Assembly: GCA_037039685.1 (NCBI GenBank)
Contig: JAWNGF010000002.1
Span: 2,728,001-2,792,000, forward strand
From: Ceratobasidium sp. AG-K
Taxonomy: Eukaryota > Basidiomycota > Agaricomycetes > Cantharellales > Ceratobasidiaceae
Length of the DNA stretch: 64,000 bases
Reading direction: 5' to 3'
The translations under genes were made by a program, and so were the position numbers. This document shows, one piece after another, positions 40,666-51,930 of the stretch (position 1 is the stretch's first letter; each line of letters starts with the position of its first letter). The notes beneath the pieces are model-generated. The model did no database searches, was not told the origin of the DNA, and was given only the letters and a program-made list of their open reading frames with translations.

Positions 40666-42821
40666 GTTGGGGATTGCGAGCTGGACTTTGAACAACCAAG
40701 TTTCGATTGTTGAGAGTTGATTGAGTGAGAGGATATGGTTTCAAAGCCGGTTTTCCGTCATTATATCTACAAGGTAAGTTCAATGCGTGGTTGTTGGTAT
40801 CCTGGATTCACTAAGCTCCAACCGTTTGCCTGCTGTCACAACATGTCAACCGGGCGTATATTATTGCCATGTGATATGTCTTGCTTTCAAGCCAACTGCC
40901 ACCACCGACAGGTCCCGCTTGTTGGCTAGAACTCACTCCTATTCAATGCCATTTGCTTGGTGCTCGGCATCGGAATTTACTTGCTTGTGGGCCTGTTTTT
41001 GACTGACGTTGATCCTGATATGTACACTAACTGCCGACTGTTCATCAGACGATGTCGAAATGCGGGCACCACGCCCAAGGCCAGCCCAATCCATACTTTG
41101 GGGTACTCATATCTGACGTACCCCACTGAACCTTGTGAGTTTTTGCCCACTGGAGTCAATTCAAGCTAACCATCTGTTTCTTGCGACTGGTGACTTTGAC
41201 GCAGCAATGCCGGCCAACCGGCCTTTGCTCCAGGTGGCAACAACCCTGCACTGCGCTTCTGCGCCCACTGTGCCTGCGCGGGCCACGCGTCTTGCCCGGC
41301 CAAGGCCTGCAGTTTTCCAAACGTTTCAGCCCACGCACCATCCAACACATCGTACAAGAGCCAGTCAGGGTCCCCCAATTTCCTCCTCTTAACTGCCCCG
41401 GATGCTTGTTCAGCAACCGTTGCGCCCCTCTCTGTTCACTGCTGCCAATTCCGGCTTTGCGAACGCCCTCTGTTGGCCACCTGTCCACTCTATCCAGTAT
41501 CATGTAAGCACCATTACCTCAGACCATGTTGTAGGCCAGACTTATTGTGCCATGTCCGTTTCCCACCAGTCAATTGCTTGCTCACACTTATCATCCTGTT
41601 CAACATCCCTTTTACAACGTGAGTATCTCTTATGCTTGTTCCCTGTGAACACCTTCTCACACGTGTCCTGTTGAACGTAGTTGCAGTGCAAACCCCACCG
41701 CCTTTATTGCCTGCCACACCCTGCTCCCCCATTGCTGATGCAGTTGGGCCTTGTGCTATCATGTGGTGAGTCCAACCTGCTCACGTGCCAACCGTGTTGC
41801 TGACCCAGAGGTTGCAGCATTTCTCAAAGTGGGGCAAACTTGTTGAGCAGCATCAAGCCCTCTGCTGACAGATATTCAACCTTCCACAGTTAAACTTCCC
41901 ACTAGTATGTACAGCCGTCTACATAGTATGTTCAATGCTGATTATTTGTACAATAGATCCAATATTTACAATCACAATTGTTGCTATTGTGATACTCACC
42001 TTGTTCTCAGTCCACCAAATCTTGTTTCTTACTGCTTGTTTTGGGTTCTTCAGTTGCTATCTCTCCGTACTGCCGTCATGCAAGTTTCATCTCAATTCTC
42101 TCATGTAGGCTTTGTGTATGTAGTACTCTTTGATACTCTTGTCTTGTCAAGAGTATGTCTCTCAATGTCATGGTACACCTGTGCTATAAGTATTTCTGCA
42201 TGCGGTTTGTTCACAACAACCATGTGCAAAGATGAGTTCATGAGCTGATAGCCTTGACCTGTTTATTCCCGACCATGGTGTTCTCTAGTATTTCAGGTCT
42301 GTGGATCCCCAAGACCTTGAGTCTTGGGTTCCGTGTGTGCCCTTACTTGCTGGACTTGGAGGTCCCATAGACAGGAGCACAAGCACCTGACATCTGCAGA
42401 ATCCAGGAGTGGGGGTTTCCCGGGCTGCAAATCCAGACCCAGCAAACTTATAAGCCATGGATCCCCAAGTCCACAAGCCTGGGACCTGGGGACCCAGGAA
42501 CCTCAAAACTTGCAACCCAGGGACCTTGACCCTAAGGGGTCTGTACACCACAAAACCAGGGGGCATGAGAATCAAGAGTTGCGGTCTCAGGAATCTGCAA
42601 TCCGCAAGCTTTGTATTTCCTGGGTCCCATGTCCTGTGGGACTGCAAGAATGTAGGACCAGGGACCATGGGACCATGGTCCCATGAGACTTTGCAAGCCC
42701 AGGTTCTTGGCTGGTCCCCTGTCTGCTAGCACTGCCAGTAGCTTGGCTCGTGTCCCGTGTATCACGGGAAATCACGGGTTTTCCCCAAGTACCCTCAGGA
42801 TCCTCCTGAGGTAAGCCCCGT
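40666..42821. other. hAT 5' non-coding and subterminal region
   Basis: Between the transposase start codon and the right terminal repeat. Short ORFs on both strands do not resemble known proteins and have no shared frame. The last 550 bp (about 42270-42821) are rich in GGGACC, CCCATG and similar words, like the left subterminal part at 29290-29650, and may hold transposase-binding sites. Confidence 0.5.
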
Positions 42822-42834
42822 TATGCCATCTCTA

Positions 42835-44867
42835 CTTCTTCCCCCCAATTCACGTCCAACATGTGAAATTTGGAATTCTGTCACATAGTTTGCTACTGAA
42901 TTGATTTGCTTGCTTCTTTGGATATTGGCTTCTGCCTTGGCCTTCTTGTTTGGATTGCTAAATTGTTCCATGAAGTGTGATTTGAATGTTTCCCACAACC
43001 CTAGGTTTGGGTCCAGAACTCCATTGTTCATAGACCATAGTAGGACCTGAGCCCAATGTGTAGCGGATCTGTTGTCCAATTTGAAATTGGCTAGTGCTTC
43101 TGCCGTGAGCCATGCTCCCGCCATCGGACTTGCCTAAGTCTCATCCTTTTCCTATGTATATGTATGTGTTTGTGTTTCTTCCTTGTTGTCTTTCCTGTCG
43201 CGTTGCCACCTTCTTGTGGTTATGTGTTACACTGTGTAACGCGACTGTGCTTTGTACAAGTCATGTCTGTTCATACAGCATGACTCACATGGACACTCCT
43301 GACTGGCTTGTATGTATGACTTGTGTGGCTGCGTCTTGTATGACTCAGTCACTTTCTGAATATATATAGAGGACCAACAAGCCTGGTAACCCCAGCTTGT
43401 TTTGTCTCATCAAAACATCCCCTTTGAGTGACACTCAGAACCACCCCTACCCTCAAGAGCCTACAGACGCTTAAGTGTGTTGCGGTTCAAGAGGTCACTA
43501 AGGTCTTAGTGCCGTCCACTCTCCATCGCAGCTTGTCTCATAGCCACCAAGAAGAAGCTTACAACAGCTTCTCTGATTTGTTCTTGTCCTGAGCTGTATT
43601 GGTCGCCCAACCTGACAAAGTAACTTTCCATTTGGGTGATGAACATTTCTGCTCCTTCTCCTTTCTTCCCATCAAAAGCCTCTGGTCCAGTTACTTTTGG
43701 ACATCTGGCTTCTCTTCTGTTGTTGGGGTTTTCAGAAAGCTGACATATCCTTTGTTCTAATTTGTCAAGTCTGGTAGATTCTGCTTCAGGGTGGGGGGGT
43801 GATATGGCATGTAGCAATGCTTTGTCCAGCTGTTTGCGCATGTTATTGATTGCATTGATAGCAATCCTTCTGTCTCCCCTTAGTCCCTCTAGTCCTTGGG
43901 TGACTGCTTTGTTCCAGGCTAACTGTGCCTGTCTTGTGGTGTTAAGATCTTCCTGTACATTGTTTACTAGTCCTTGTGTGTTTGTGACTTTGTTTCTTAA
44001 ACAGATTACATCTTGTTCAACCAGGAAGCTGTTGTGTTCACTGTTTCATGCAGCAGTAAGGATATCTGTCAGGGTTCCTTGTAGGTTGTTGAGGGAATCG
44101 TTGAAGATTTGTTGGTTGTTAGCCAACACCTGAGTGGATTGTTCTAACCTGTTGAGTCTTCTGTCAATTGTTATCCTCATTCCATCAATAATCCTTAGCA
44201 GTGCATTGTGTCTTCCAAGGTGAAGATTGTTGAGGTTGTCAAGGTTGCTAATCATGGTTCTTCTGCTGGAGCTAGAACTTGAGCTGGGAATCCTGGGGGG
44301 GTCTTGTTCTTCAGTTGCTGTTGGTTGCTGGGAATACCCCTGTGGTACGTATGGCAGTGCTGGGTTAACTGGAGTCATGGCTTGAGAGCTGATTGGGATT
44401 GGGCCGGCATTGGTGATGGTTCCCCCAATTTGTGGTACTTGAGCAGTAAGGGGAATGTGTGGTGTGGGTGGTGGCCTGATTGGAACAAGGGATATGCCTC
44501 TGTGAGCTTCAGGTTGAGGGGAGAAAAACTGTCTTCTGGTCCTTATAGGTCTTAGTGGATGTGATGGACCTGGGCTTGCGTTTGAGATTGGGATCCAAAT
44601 TGTGACTGGTGTGGGGTTGTTGGTAATGTCTCCTGGTTCCCTAGCATCTATGGTAGGTTCTTCTTGAACCACTGAAACGTTCTCCGTGTTGAACATTCCA
44701 GGCATAGAAGCTTGGCTTTGTGGGCAAGACCTTGCTGGTCCTCTGGCCTGAGCTTGTGCAATATCATGTTCGTTGAGGGAACTTGTAGGTCTTGAAACCC
44801 TACTTGATCCTCTCCTTGTTGATAATGGTGTTGTGAGGCGTGACCCCACATACTCCTGAATGGACAT
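42835..44867 (-). pseudogene. gag of F, truncated, with a solo LTR inside
   Basis: ATG 44867 (MSIQEYVGSRLTTPLSTRR), 22 nt after the LTR. The Pro/Ser-rich N-terminus and helical region are intact to ILTAA, then TGA near 44046. It continues (QLDKALLHAISPPHPEAEST, QMESYFVRLGDQY) to the solo LTR at 43101-43566, resumes with NFKLDNRSATHWAQVLLWSM and MEQFSNPNKKAKAEA, and stops at the hAT end before the zinc knuckle. It supplies the undamaged residues at several stops in E. Confidence 0.85.
43101..43566 (+). repeat. solo LTR, family C, inside F gag
   Basis: 466 bp, TGCCGTGAGCC...GCTTACAACA, perfect 5-bp duplication gcttc (43096-43100, 43567-43571). It contains TATATATA and AGCTTGTTTTGT. Opposite orientation to F. 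Confidence 0.92.
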
Positions 44868-44875
44868 GTTTGTTA

Positions 44876-44887
44876 AGCTTGTTTTGT
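44876..44887 (-). promoter_or_regulatory. self-priming type primer-binding site of F
   Basis: On the minus strand ACAAAACAAGCT begins 2 nt after the 5' LTR and is exactly complementary to AGCTTGTTTTGT in the same LTR (45051-45062). Confidence 0.7.
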
Positions 44888-44889
44888 AA

Positions 44890-45357
44890 TGTCATAAGCT
44901 TCTTCTTGGTGGCTATGAGACAAGCCGCAATGGAAAGTGGACAGTACTAAGACCTAAGCAACCTCTTGAACCGCAACACACTGAAGTGTCTGTAGGCTCT
45001 TGAGGGTAGGGGTGGTTCTAAGTGTCACTCAAAGGGGATGTTTTGATGAGACAAAACAAGCTGGGGTTGCCAGGCTTGTTGGTCCTCTATATATACTCAG
45101 GAAGTGGCCAAGTCATACAAGGCGCAGCCACACAAGTCATACATAACAGCCAGTCAGGAGTGTGCATGTGAGTCATGCTGTATGAACAGACATGACTTGT
45201 ACAAAGCACAGCCTCATTACACAATGTAACCGAAAAAACCACAAGGAGGTGGCAACGTGGCAAATGGAAACGGAAACGTAACACAAAGAGAAAGACAGGC
45301 ACAAAGACAGGTGGGCAAGGACAAGACAAGTCCGATGGAGTGAGCTGGCTCACAACA
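44890..45357 (-). repeat. 5' LTR of F (family C)
   Basis: 468 bp. On the minus strand it starts TGTTGTGAGCC and ends AGCTTATGACA. TATATATA precedes the self-primer. Confidence 0.9.
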
Positions 45358-47553
45358 AGTAGCAATGGGAGCAATCCTCCCTCAAAGACAAGACAATGGC
45401 TACCTACACCCTATCGCTTTCCTATCAAAATCTTTCAACAAGGATCAACTCAACTACAATGTCTACAACAAAGAACTTATGGCAATCATAGAATCCTTGA
45501 CACGCTGGAGGCTTTACCTTGAAGGAACAAGGGATCCTATCACTATCTACACCAATCACAGGAACCTACAGTTCTGGAAGGAAGCAAGGTCATTCAACTG
45601 TTGACACACAAGATGGCATCAATTACTAGCCTCCTACAACTTTGATATCATATACCACCCTGGGGTCCTTTCATCAAAACCGGACTTACTGTCAAGACAA
45701 TCAGACCATGAAGATATCCCCACACCTGAACAAGTTATGATATCTGTCAAAAGGTTTAAAGAATTTATGGGGCAGGTAGACACAGACATCATAGCAACTA
45801 TCAAAGAAGCACAGGAAACAGACAAAGGGTTGGCACAAATCAAAGAAATCTGCAAATCAAAGGAAACATTACCAAAAACCCTGCAACACAGTACAAGAGA
45901 TTACCATTTCAAGGAGGGACTATTATGGTTCAAAGGAAGGATTTACATACCAGAAGACAAGGAAGCCAGACTGCCCATCATGCAAATTCACCACGACTCA
46001 AAGATTGCAGGTCATCAAGGACAGGCTAGGACATTGGAACTAATATCAAGAAGATACTTCTGGCCAGGGATGAAGCAGAGCATAAACAGATATGCGGAAT
46101 CCTGCAAAACTTGCCAACGCACAAAGGGATCAAAGTCAATGGTCCCAATCAAGCCACTAGAAATCCCAAAGGGTCCCTGGGAAGACATAGCTTTTGACTT
46201 TGTGGTAAAATTGCCAAAATCCAAAGGGTCAGACAGCATCATGGTAGTGGTGGACCAATTCTCAAGAATGGCGCATTTCATAGCTTGCAAAGCATCTCAC
46301 ACAGCAAGCGACCTTGCAAATCTCTTTGTCACAAATGTTTGGAAGTTACATGGTTTCCCTAAAAGCACTATCTCTGACAGAGGATCTACTTTCAATTCAA
46401 GACTAATGAAGGCCATCTACAAGAGAATTGGAACTAGCCCAAGTTTCAGCACTGCCTACCACCCCCAAACCAATGGAGTAACAGATAGAATCAACCAGTG
46501 GATGGAAGGCTGGCTACAATCCTTTGTCAACTACCAGCAGGACAATTGGGTGGACTTGTTACCAATTGCAGAGTTTAGTTATAATCTGCAGAAGCACCGT
46601 GTAACAGGTAATTCCCCTTTTGCAATAGTCTACGGCAGGGAGCCACTGTGGAACATTTCTTCAGAAGAGACAACGGTTCCTGAGGCAAACAGAATCAGGG
46701 AAAAATGGCATAGCATCCACAATGAAGCAATTGCATCTATGGAAAGAGGCTACCAGAGGAAAGTCCAAAGAACAAATACCAAGAAGGAGATCTAGTATGG
46801 TTACTGGGAAGAAACATCCAAACAAAAAGACCTTCAAAAAAGCTGGATAACAAAAAGCATGAGCCATTTGTGGTGAAGCAAAAAATAGGGTCACATGCTT
46901 ATGAACTCATGCTGCCAGCAACAATGAGGGTACACCCTGTTTTTCACATTGACCTGCTCAGCCCTTACAAGGAAGACACAGAATTCAGACAAAACCAAGC
47001 CCGACCACTGCCAATCATAACAGAAGAAGGGGAAGAAGAATATGAAGTAGAAAAAATCCTGGACTGGAAGGAAACAAAGGATGGACTCTTTTACAGGGTC
47101 AGATGGAAGGGTTACAGGGACAAAGAAGACACAGAGCAAAGGGCAGAAGATTTTGGTCACCTGTCAAGGATCATCAAGGGCCTTTTACACCAACACCCCA
47201 AAGCTCCCATGCCATCTAACTACATTCCAGGGAACATAAAAGGCAGGGGGGGCACAATCAGTAGTGATATCTGCAAAACTTGCTACTACTCCAGGACACA
47301 CTCCCAACTCTATGCTCTAAATCTTTTCTGCTATCCACAATGCCTGCTGTCACCTGTGCCACCATCTCAAACAACCTCACCTGCGTCCTCAAAGGACCCG
47401 CCTTTGCTACAGCAAGGATCCTTGACTCTGGAGCTGCTCTCTACGTATTCAAGAGGTTGCAGCAGAGCTTGGGGAGAATGCATTTCAGGGTGTTGGACAA
47501 CATCCTACACTCAGATCTTGAGGAATTCCAGTGGGTCGGAAAGAAATGGCTGA
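45358..47553 (+). pseudogene. pol fragment of G (RNase H, integrase, chromodomain)
   Basis: Begins VAMGAILPQRQDNGYLHPIA. A TGA near 45602 and a frameshift near 46780 break it. The integrase zinc domain (HHDSKIAGHQG, CKTCQRT) and D/D residues (DFVVKLP, SDRGSTF) are kept, but the catalytic glutamate position reads GVTDRINQW, Asp instead of Glu. The C-terminal domain (KLDNKKHEPFVVKQKIGSHA) and chromodomain (YRVRWKGYRDKEDTEQ) follow. Beyond about 47270 the frame is only a shadow of ORF3. Confidence 0.87.
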
Positions 47554-48104
47554 CATGCATGCAGCTCCTACAAAAGGACATCTCCGTTTGTCAAGGATGC
47601 ACTGCGTTCCAGGTCTCAGAGGTTGTACTGCTCTCCACCCATATGCTTGGAGTTGTTGAATGGGGACAAGAAGGGGCATACTCAAGCAAGTGGGTACCAG
47701 GGTACAACAGGAGACAACCAACACTCCGACCTAGGTGGAACAACGCCTGGGATGCCAACTACAAAAGGGACCTGAGCAACTGGAGGATGGAAAGGGGAAG
47801 GTACCAGAAGGAAAAATTTGAGTGGGCACCAAACTGGTGGAAATGGGAGGAGGCAGATGTGTCAGCATGGAAGGAGACAGAACCAGACATGCAAGAATGG
47901 GATGAGGAGTTTGTGGAGGCCCAGAAGAGGGTTTTGTACTGGTCCAAGGCCAACTGGACAAAGGAGGAGACATGGGAAGAATGGGAGAAGTTCTTGGACA
48001 AACCCCGTAACACTGTGTTCAATCCCATTGATTTAACTATTGAAGAGGACGAGGGGCTGGAAGAACACTTGCTTGCAAAAAGCAAGGATTGCAAGATCCA
48101 GTAG
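47340..48104 (+). CDS. ORF3 of G: tryptophan-rich accessory protein with an IDLT-acidic tail
   Basis: 254 codons from ATG 47340, intact, between the chromodomain and the 3' LTR. Residues 1-120 are mixed, with several Cys (MPAVTCATISNNLTCVL; LTCMQLLQKDISVCQGC). Residues 131-220 hold 13 tryptophans in a charged, helical-looking segment (EKFEWAPNWWKWEEADVSAW). The end has PIDLTIEEDEGLEE (229-242), which resembles a SUMO-interacting motif and matches the motif type in ORF3 of B. No family recognised. Being open in an element whose pol is broken suggests either selection or chance. Confidence 0.6.
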   Translation: MPAVTCATISNNLTCVLKGPAFATARILDSGAALYVFKRLQQSLGRMHFRVLDNILHSDLEEFQWVGKKWLTCMQLLQKDISVCQGCTAFQVSEVVLLSTHMLGVVEWGQEGAYSSKWVPGYNRRQPTLRPRWNNAWDANYKRDLSNWRMERGRYQKEKFEWAPNWWKWEEADVSAWKETEPDMQEWDEEFVEAQKRVLYWSKANWTKEETWEEWEKFLDKPRNTVFNPIDLTIEEDEGLEEHLLAKSKDCKIQ

Positions 48105-48146
48105 AGCCCATCCAGGTCCCCTAGACAGACACTTAGGGGGGAGTAA

Positions 48147-48603
48147 TGTTGTGAGCCAGCTCCCTCCATCAGACTTGCCTGTTGTCTTGCCCGCCTGCTT
48201 CTCTCTTTGTGTTGCATTTCCCTTTCCGTTTGCTGCGTTGCCACCTGCTTGTGGTTATTTCTGTTACATTGTGTAACGTGGCTGTGCTTTGTAAGAGTCA
48301 TGTCTGTTCATACAGCATGACTCACATGGACACTCCTGACTGGCTGTTATGTATGACTTGTGTGGCTGCGCCTTGTATGACTTGGCCACTTCCTGAATAT
48401 ATATAGAGGACCAACAAGCCTGGTAACCCCAGCTTGTTTTGTCTTGTCAAAACATCCCCTTTGAGTGACACTTAGAACCACCCCTACCCTCAAGAGCCTA
48501 CAGACACTTAAGTGTGTTGCGGTTCAAGAGGTCCCTTAGGTCTTAGTGCCGTCCACTCTCCGTTGTGGCTTGTCTCATAGCCACCAAGAAGTAGCTTACA
48601 ACA
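48147..48603 (+). repeat. 3' LTR of G (family C)
   Basis: 457 bp, TGTTGTGAGCC...GCTTACAACA. TATATATA at 48398-48405; AGCTTGTTTTGT at 48431-48442, 33 nt after the TATA start. Confidence 0.92.
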
Positions 48604-49448
48604 GTTACGCTTTGTCTCTCTTTCCCCGCTGCGTTGCCACCTTCTTGTGGTTATCTTGTTACATTGTGTAATGCGGCTGTGCCTTGCACAAGTCATGTCT
48701 GTTCATACAGCATGACTCATATGGACACTCCTGACTGGCTGTTATGTATGACTTGTGTGTCACAACCCTAGTTGAACCTTGGAGGCCAAGACTCCACAGG
48801 TAGTGAGAAGGGGGGTTGGGACAATGACAAAGGTCAAATGTATGGCGCGTAGGCCTTAAGTGAGTCACACAATGAGTGATGGGGAAAACAACAAGAGAAC
48901 AAGTCTTGTGGGAGCAAGACTTGTGTCGCTGGTATATAAGCTTTCTACTGTGGCTATGTACAATAGAGAGCAGGTGACAAAGGGAACTCAAATGAGAAAA
49001 AGCAAGAGTCTAAGAGAAGCAAGAAAGAGACAAAGGAAACAAGGTAAGTCCATGGACTCCAAGGGAACAAGGGAACAGGCCAGGCAGGCATGTCCTGCAG
49101 TCATGGCTTACATAAAGGCAACTAAATGCACCCAGCAAGAAGAACGAGACCAAACACAAGACAAACATGACAAAGAAGAGAGAACAAGAAAAGGTTGTGA
49201 CATTGTGTGGCTGCGTCTTGTATGACTTGGCCACTTTTCTTTATATATATAGAGGACCAACAAGCCTGGTAACCCCAGCTTGTTTTGGCTTGTCAAACAT
49301 CCTCTTTGAGTGACATTTTGAACCACCCCTACCCTCAAGAGCCTACAGACACTTAAGTGTGTTGCGGTTCAAGAGGTCACTTAGGTCTTAGTGCCGTCCA
49401 CTCCCCATTGCGGCTTGTCTCATCGCCACTACAAAGAAGCTTACAACA
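48604..49448 (+). repeat. partial family C LTR, target of G and of a solo B LTR
   Basis: Lacks its first 60 or so bases and ends GCTTACAACA at 49448. Split by the LTR at 48758-49202. It has TATATATA and AGCTTGTTTTG after the split. The right flank is element H. Confidence 0.85.
48758..49202 (-). repeat. solo LTR, family B, diverged
   Basis: 445 bp, TGTCACAACC...GGTTGTGACA, perfect duplication ttgtg (48753-48757, 49203-49207). Clearly related to, but diverged from, the LTRs of B. It retains AGAACAAGTCTT (48896-48907), 33 nt from a TATATA on the minus strand. Confidence 0.92.
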
Positions 49449-50083
49449 CATTTAAGTCAGGTGACCTGGTATTTGTATCAACAAAGAATGTGAGCATACC
49501 TGAAGGAAAAGCAAGGAAGTTAGCCCCAAAGTACGTAGGACCATGCAAGATAGAGGAGGAAGCAAAGGCTGGAGCTACCTACCAAATTGATCTACCTCAC
49601 AAGATGAGGTGACAGGGTATAAGACCCACATTTCATGCGTTGCTGCTGAAACCCCATGTGCCTCAAGAAGACCGCCAGTTCCTGGGCAGGACCTACAAAC
49701 AAATGATCAGCCTGGAGGGCGAGGAGGATGACTGGGAAATTAAGAGAGTCATAAACCATAGGGGAAAGTGTTGCAATTAGCACGTTGTGCCAAGCTAAAG
49801 AGAATGTATCTCAGCTTGTGCTATGTGGAAGTAGAGAACTTTGTATATACCTAAAGAGAATGTATCTACAGGTATATTGTGAATAATGTGATGTTTGAAA
49901 TCAAATGGAAGAGCGGGGACTGCACATGGGAGCCGTATTGAGTAATAAGGCAACTAGAAGCGCTGAAACAATACTTTGAAGCACTGGGGATCCGTAAGGC
50001 CAGGGATTTACCTTGGGGAAGTGAAACTGGTGGTCAGAGTGACCAAACAAGCAATAGCAAATCTGAAAATTTGGAGATTGCAT
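49449..50083 (+). pseudogene. pol C-terminal remnant of H (integrase end, chromodomain)
   Basis: Reads FKSGDLVFVSTKNVSIPEGK and ATYQIDLPHKMR, then TGA at 49610-49612, then RPTFHALLLKPHVPQED, typical of the integrase C-terminal domain. The chromodomain is split: DDWEIKRVINHRGK, then about 130 bp of insertion-like sequence with CTAAAGAGAATGTATCT twice, then FEIKWKSGDCTWEPY. A TGA follows. Inactive. Confidence 0.72.
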
Positions 50084-50309
50084 TGCTCACCATACTTAAG
50101 CCAGAGGAAACGCACAAACCCCCTCAAGTTGCTTGCCCCTTGCACTTGGCTTCAGGTCATTGGTTCACTAATCACATCCATTCACTACGCATCCTACTCT
50201 ATTGTACAAACACCCCATCAACATGTCAAACTATTGTTGCAACAGCTATAGCAAGCGCAACATTGACTATCACCACAACCCCCCGGCATAATGCCGTGGC
50301 CACTGCAAC

Positions 50310-51152
50310 ATGGCCAACATACGTCATGAAGATTGTTGCCGGGACCAGCCTCCACCTGCTTGCCAACAAGTACTGGGCTGGGTGGGCAATATCATTGCTG
50401 TCACCCGCATACACGCAGAGGCTGATTGTGACTGTGCCCGCACCGCTCTCCTCAACAGCCAGTGTCCTCAGCTGCCTCCAGTGCAGCATCAACCCTTCCA
50501 CATGGGACGTTGCGGCGGCTGGCAGGCCCGCATGGCCTGCGCTGCACATCACAACGCACCTGCAAACAGGGACTTTCCTGTTAGTAAGCAGTTGGAAAGC
50601 AAGGTGGTGGTATATGCGCAGACGCTCACCAACCTCAACCAGGATTTCCCCCTGGGGTACTGCGTAAACGCAAACAGAGCCCAAGCTACTCCACTGCCAA
50701 TGGACGCCACAGTCCCCCAGGTACCAAGCGTAGCCACCCCAGTAAACGGACCCAAAGCCGCAGCCCAGAACCTCATCCGTCACATGGAGGAGGCCATGAA
50801 CATTGTTGATACTGTCACAGAAGTGGCAACAACCTTGAGGGATTGGATTCGGACCTCTTGGGAATGGATTGAGGGCAAGGAGAGGAACCTGATTGCAGCA
50901 ATGGCAAGACTTGCAATAGGCAACAGCCTTCAACCAACAATGACAAACCAGGCCAAAACCAAGTCAATGATTGCATCAAGCTCAGCAGGGACCAAGCCAG
51001 AGGCAACCCTGGAGGACAAGCAAACGCCAACCCAAGTGACCAAGGAGCTGTCATCAACAATCAGGCGTCAACTCAGGGAGACAGAGTTGTTGGAGGTGCC
51101 AGAGAACGTACCGGGGCTGCCAGGGGCCACACAATTCCGCCAACTCCAATAA
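50310..51152 (+). CDS. hypothetical ORF downstream of H pol
   Basis: 280 codons, ATG 50310. Cys/His-containing N-terminal third (CCRDQPPPACQQVLGW, MACAAHHNAPAN), then a helical segment (LIRHMEEAMNIVDTVTEVAT, LRDWIRTSWEWIEGKE) and a Lys/Thr-rich end. No domain recognised. Its position after pol parallels ORF3 of B, D and G, but no IDLT-acidic motif is seen. Further open segments to 51650 lie in other frames, so the original ORF is probably frameshifted. Confidence 0.4.
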   Translation: MANIRHEDCCRDQPPPACQQVLGWVGNIIAVTRIHAEADCDCARTALLNSQCPQLPPVQHQPFHMGRCGGWQARMACAAHHNAPANRDFPVSKQLESKVVVYAQTLTNLNQDFPLGYCVNANRAQATPLPMDATVPQVPSVATPVNGPKAAAQNLIRHMEEAMNIVDTVTEVATTLRDWIRTSWEWIEGKERNLIAAMARLAIGNSLQPTMTNQAKTKSMIASSSAGTKPEATLEDKQTPTQVTKELSSTIRRQLRETELLEVPENVPGLPGATQFRQLQ

Positions 51153-51700
51153 CTACTCACCTACTGTGCAACATTCTTGACTCAAGCTCTGTTGGGACCA
51201 ACAACAAATCCATCAAGCCACCCAGGAGCTCCAATACTGAAGGTGAGGGCCCCGTTAATGGCACACAAGGCATTGAGGGAGATGGAGGAAGCCATCTGGC
51301 TCATACTCCTGGAACAACAACCTGGCCCTCCAGTCCCAATTACAAACTCACTCAGCAGCTTGAGTGAACCTTCATTGACTATGACGGCAGTTCAGGTGAT
51401 GTTGAAATGCAAGAAGAACAACCCAATCAACCCAAACAACACTCCAACAGAGGCGCTCAACAACCCAATCAAATCATTGGGGATTCTGCCCCTGTTGCTC
51501 AACAGCCTGAGACGGTCAAACCGCCTGTTGGGCTGTGCGTTGCACCCAAGGACCTTGTCATCAAGCCAGTGGACAGAAAGGGAGGCAACAGAGACGGTGG
51601 GGAAGGAGCAAGTGGGAAAGGAAAGAGAACAAATGTAAAGAAGAAGTGAGTGAACGTACCACAGGGATGTTAGGTGGCTGGGAGCCACCTGGAGGGCAAG

Positions 51701-51930
51701 TGTAACGCTTACGGTAACGCTTACGAGATGGAGTGGAGGTGCCACGCGTGGCGTGGCAACTTGGTTCCTTGTATGCGCATGTATCAGACCGGTATCCTTT
51801 AAAGGACCCAGGTTTCCACCTATTCCCCTGTTCTTGTTTATACTACCAAATCAATTGTGTTAAGGCTTGTCACTAATGGCAACTATGTCACTTAGGCTAA
51901 CTAAGATACATTGGTTACAAGAACCTTACA
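51701..51930 (+). repeat. possible 3' LTR of H
   Basis: Starts TGTAACGCTTA after a purine-rich GGAGGGCAAG and could end at CCTTACA, giving TGTAA...TTACA ends. No second copy in the window, so the right border is uncertain. Confidence 0.35.

Larger units (their letters stand above)
29275..42834 (-). mobile_element. hAT-superfamily DNA transposon carrying A4 and a MITE
   Basis: Bounded by 13-bp terminal inverted repeats TAGAGATGGCATA (29275-29287; complement at 42822-42834), typical of hAT ends. Without A4 it is about 6.6 kb. It encodes a split, multi-exon transposase on the minus strand. The ends are followed by GC-rich subterminal sequence with short words such as CCCGTG, GTCCCATG and GGGACCATGG at both sides. 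The 8-bp target duplications expected of hAT do not match: gccagtag on the left, cttcttcc on the right. The flanks also belong to different retroelements, so this locus is a rearrangement product. Confidence 0.85.
42835..45357 (-). mobile_element. Ty3/gypsy element F (family C), 5' part only, nested in G
   Basis: Minus-strand element with its 5' LTR at 44890-45357, primer site, and gag up to the middle. It is cut at 42835 by the hAT end. Pol and the 3' LTR are missing. The right flank agtag (45358-45362) starts element G; the partner duplication is lost. A solo family C LTR sits inside its gag. Confidence 0.88.
45358..48603 (+). mobile_element. Ty3/gypsy element G (family C), 3' half
   Basis: Starts within RNase H where F was inserted and runs through integrase, chromodomain, ORF3, a GGGGGGAG purine tract (48135-48143) and the 3' LTR 48147-48603. 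The 5' half is lost. Its LTR directly abuts another partial family C LTR, so G was inserted into an LTR of its own family. Confidence 0.88.
49449..51930 (+). mobile_element. Ty3/gypsy element H, degraded 3' part
   Basis: Starts in the integrase C-terminal domain after the family C LTR and includes a chromodomain, unrecognised downstream ORFs and a possible 3' LTR. The integrase type (STKNVSIPEGKARKLAPKYVGP) differs from families A to D. Oldest visible layer of the nest. Confidence 0.65.

Noticed and set aside
40735..42248. Short ORFs upstream of the hAT transposase (60-115 codons)
   Set aside because: Different frames, no recognisable domains or splice-linked structure; treated as non-coding.
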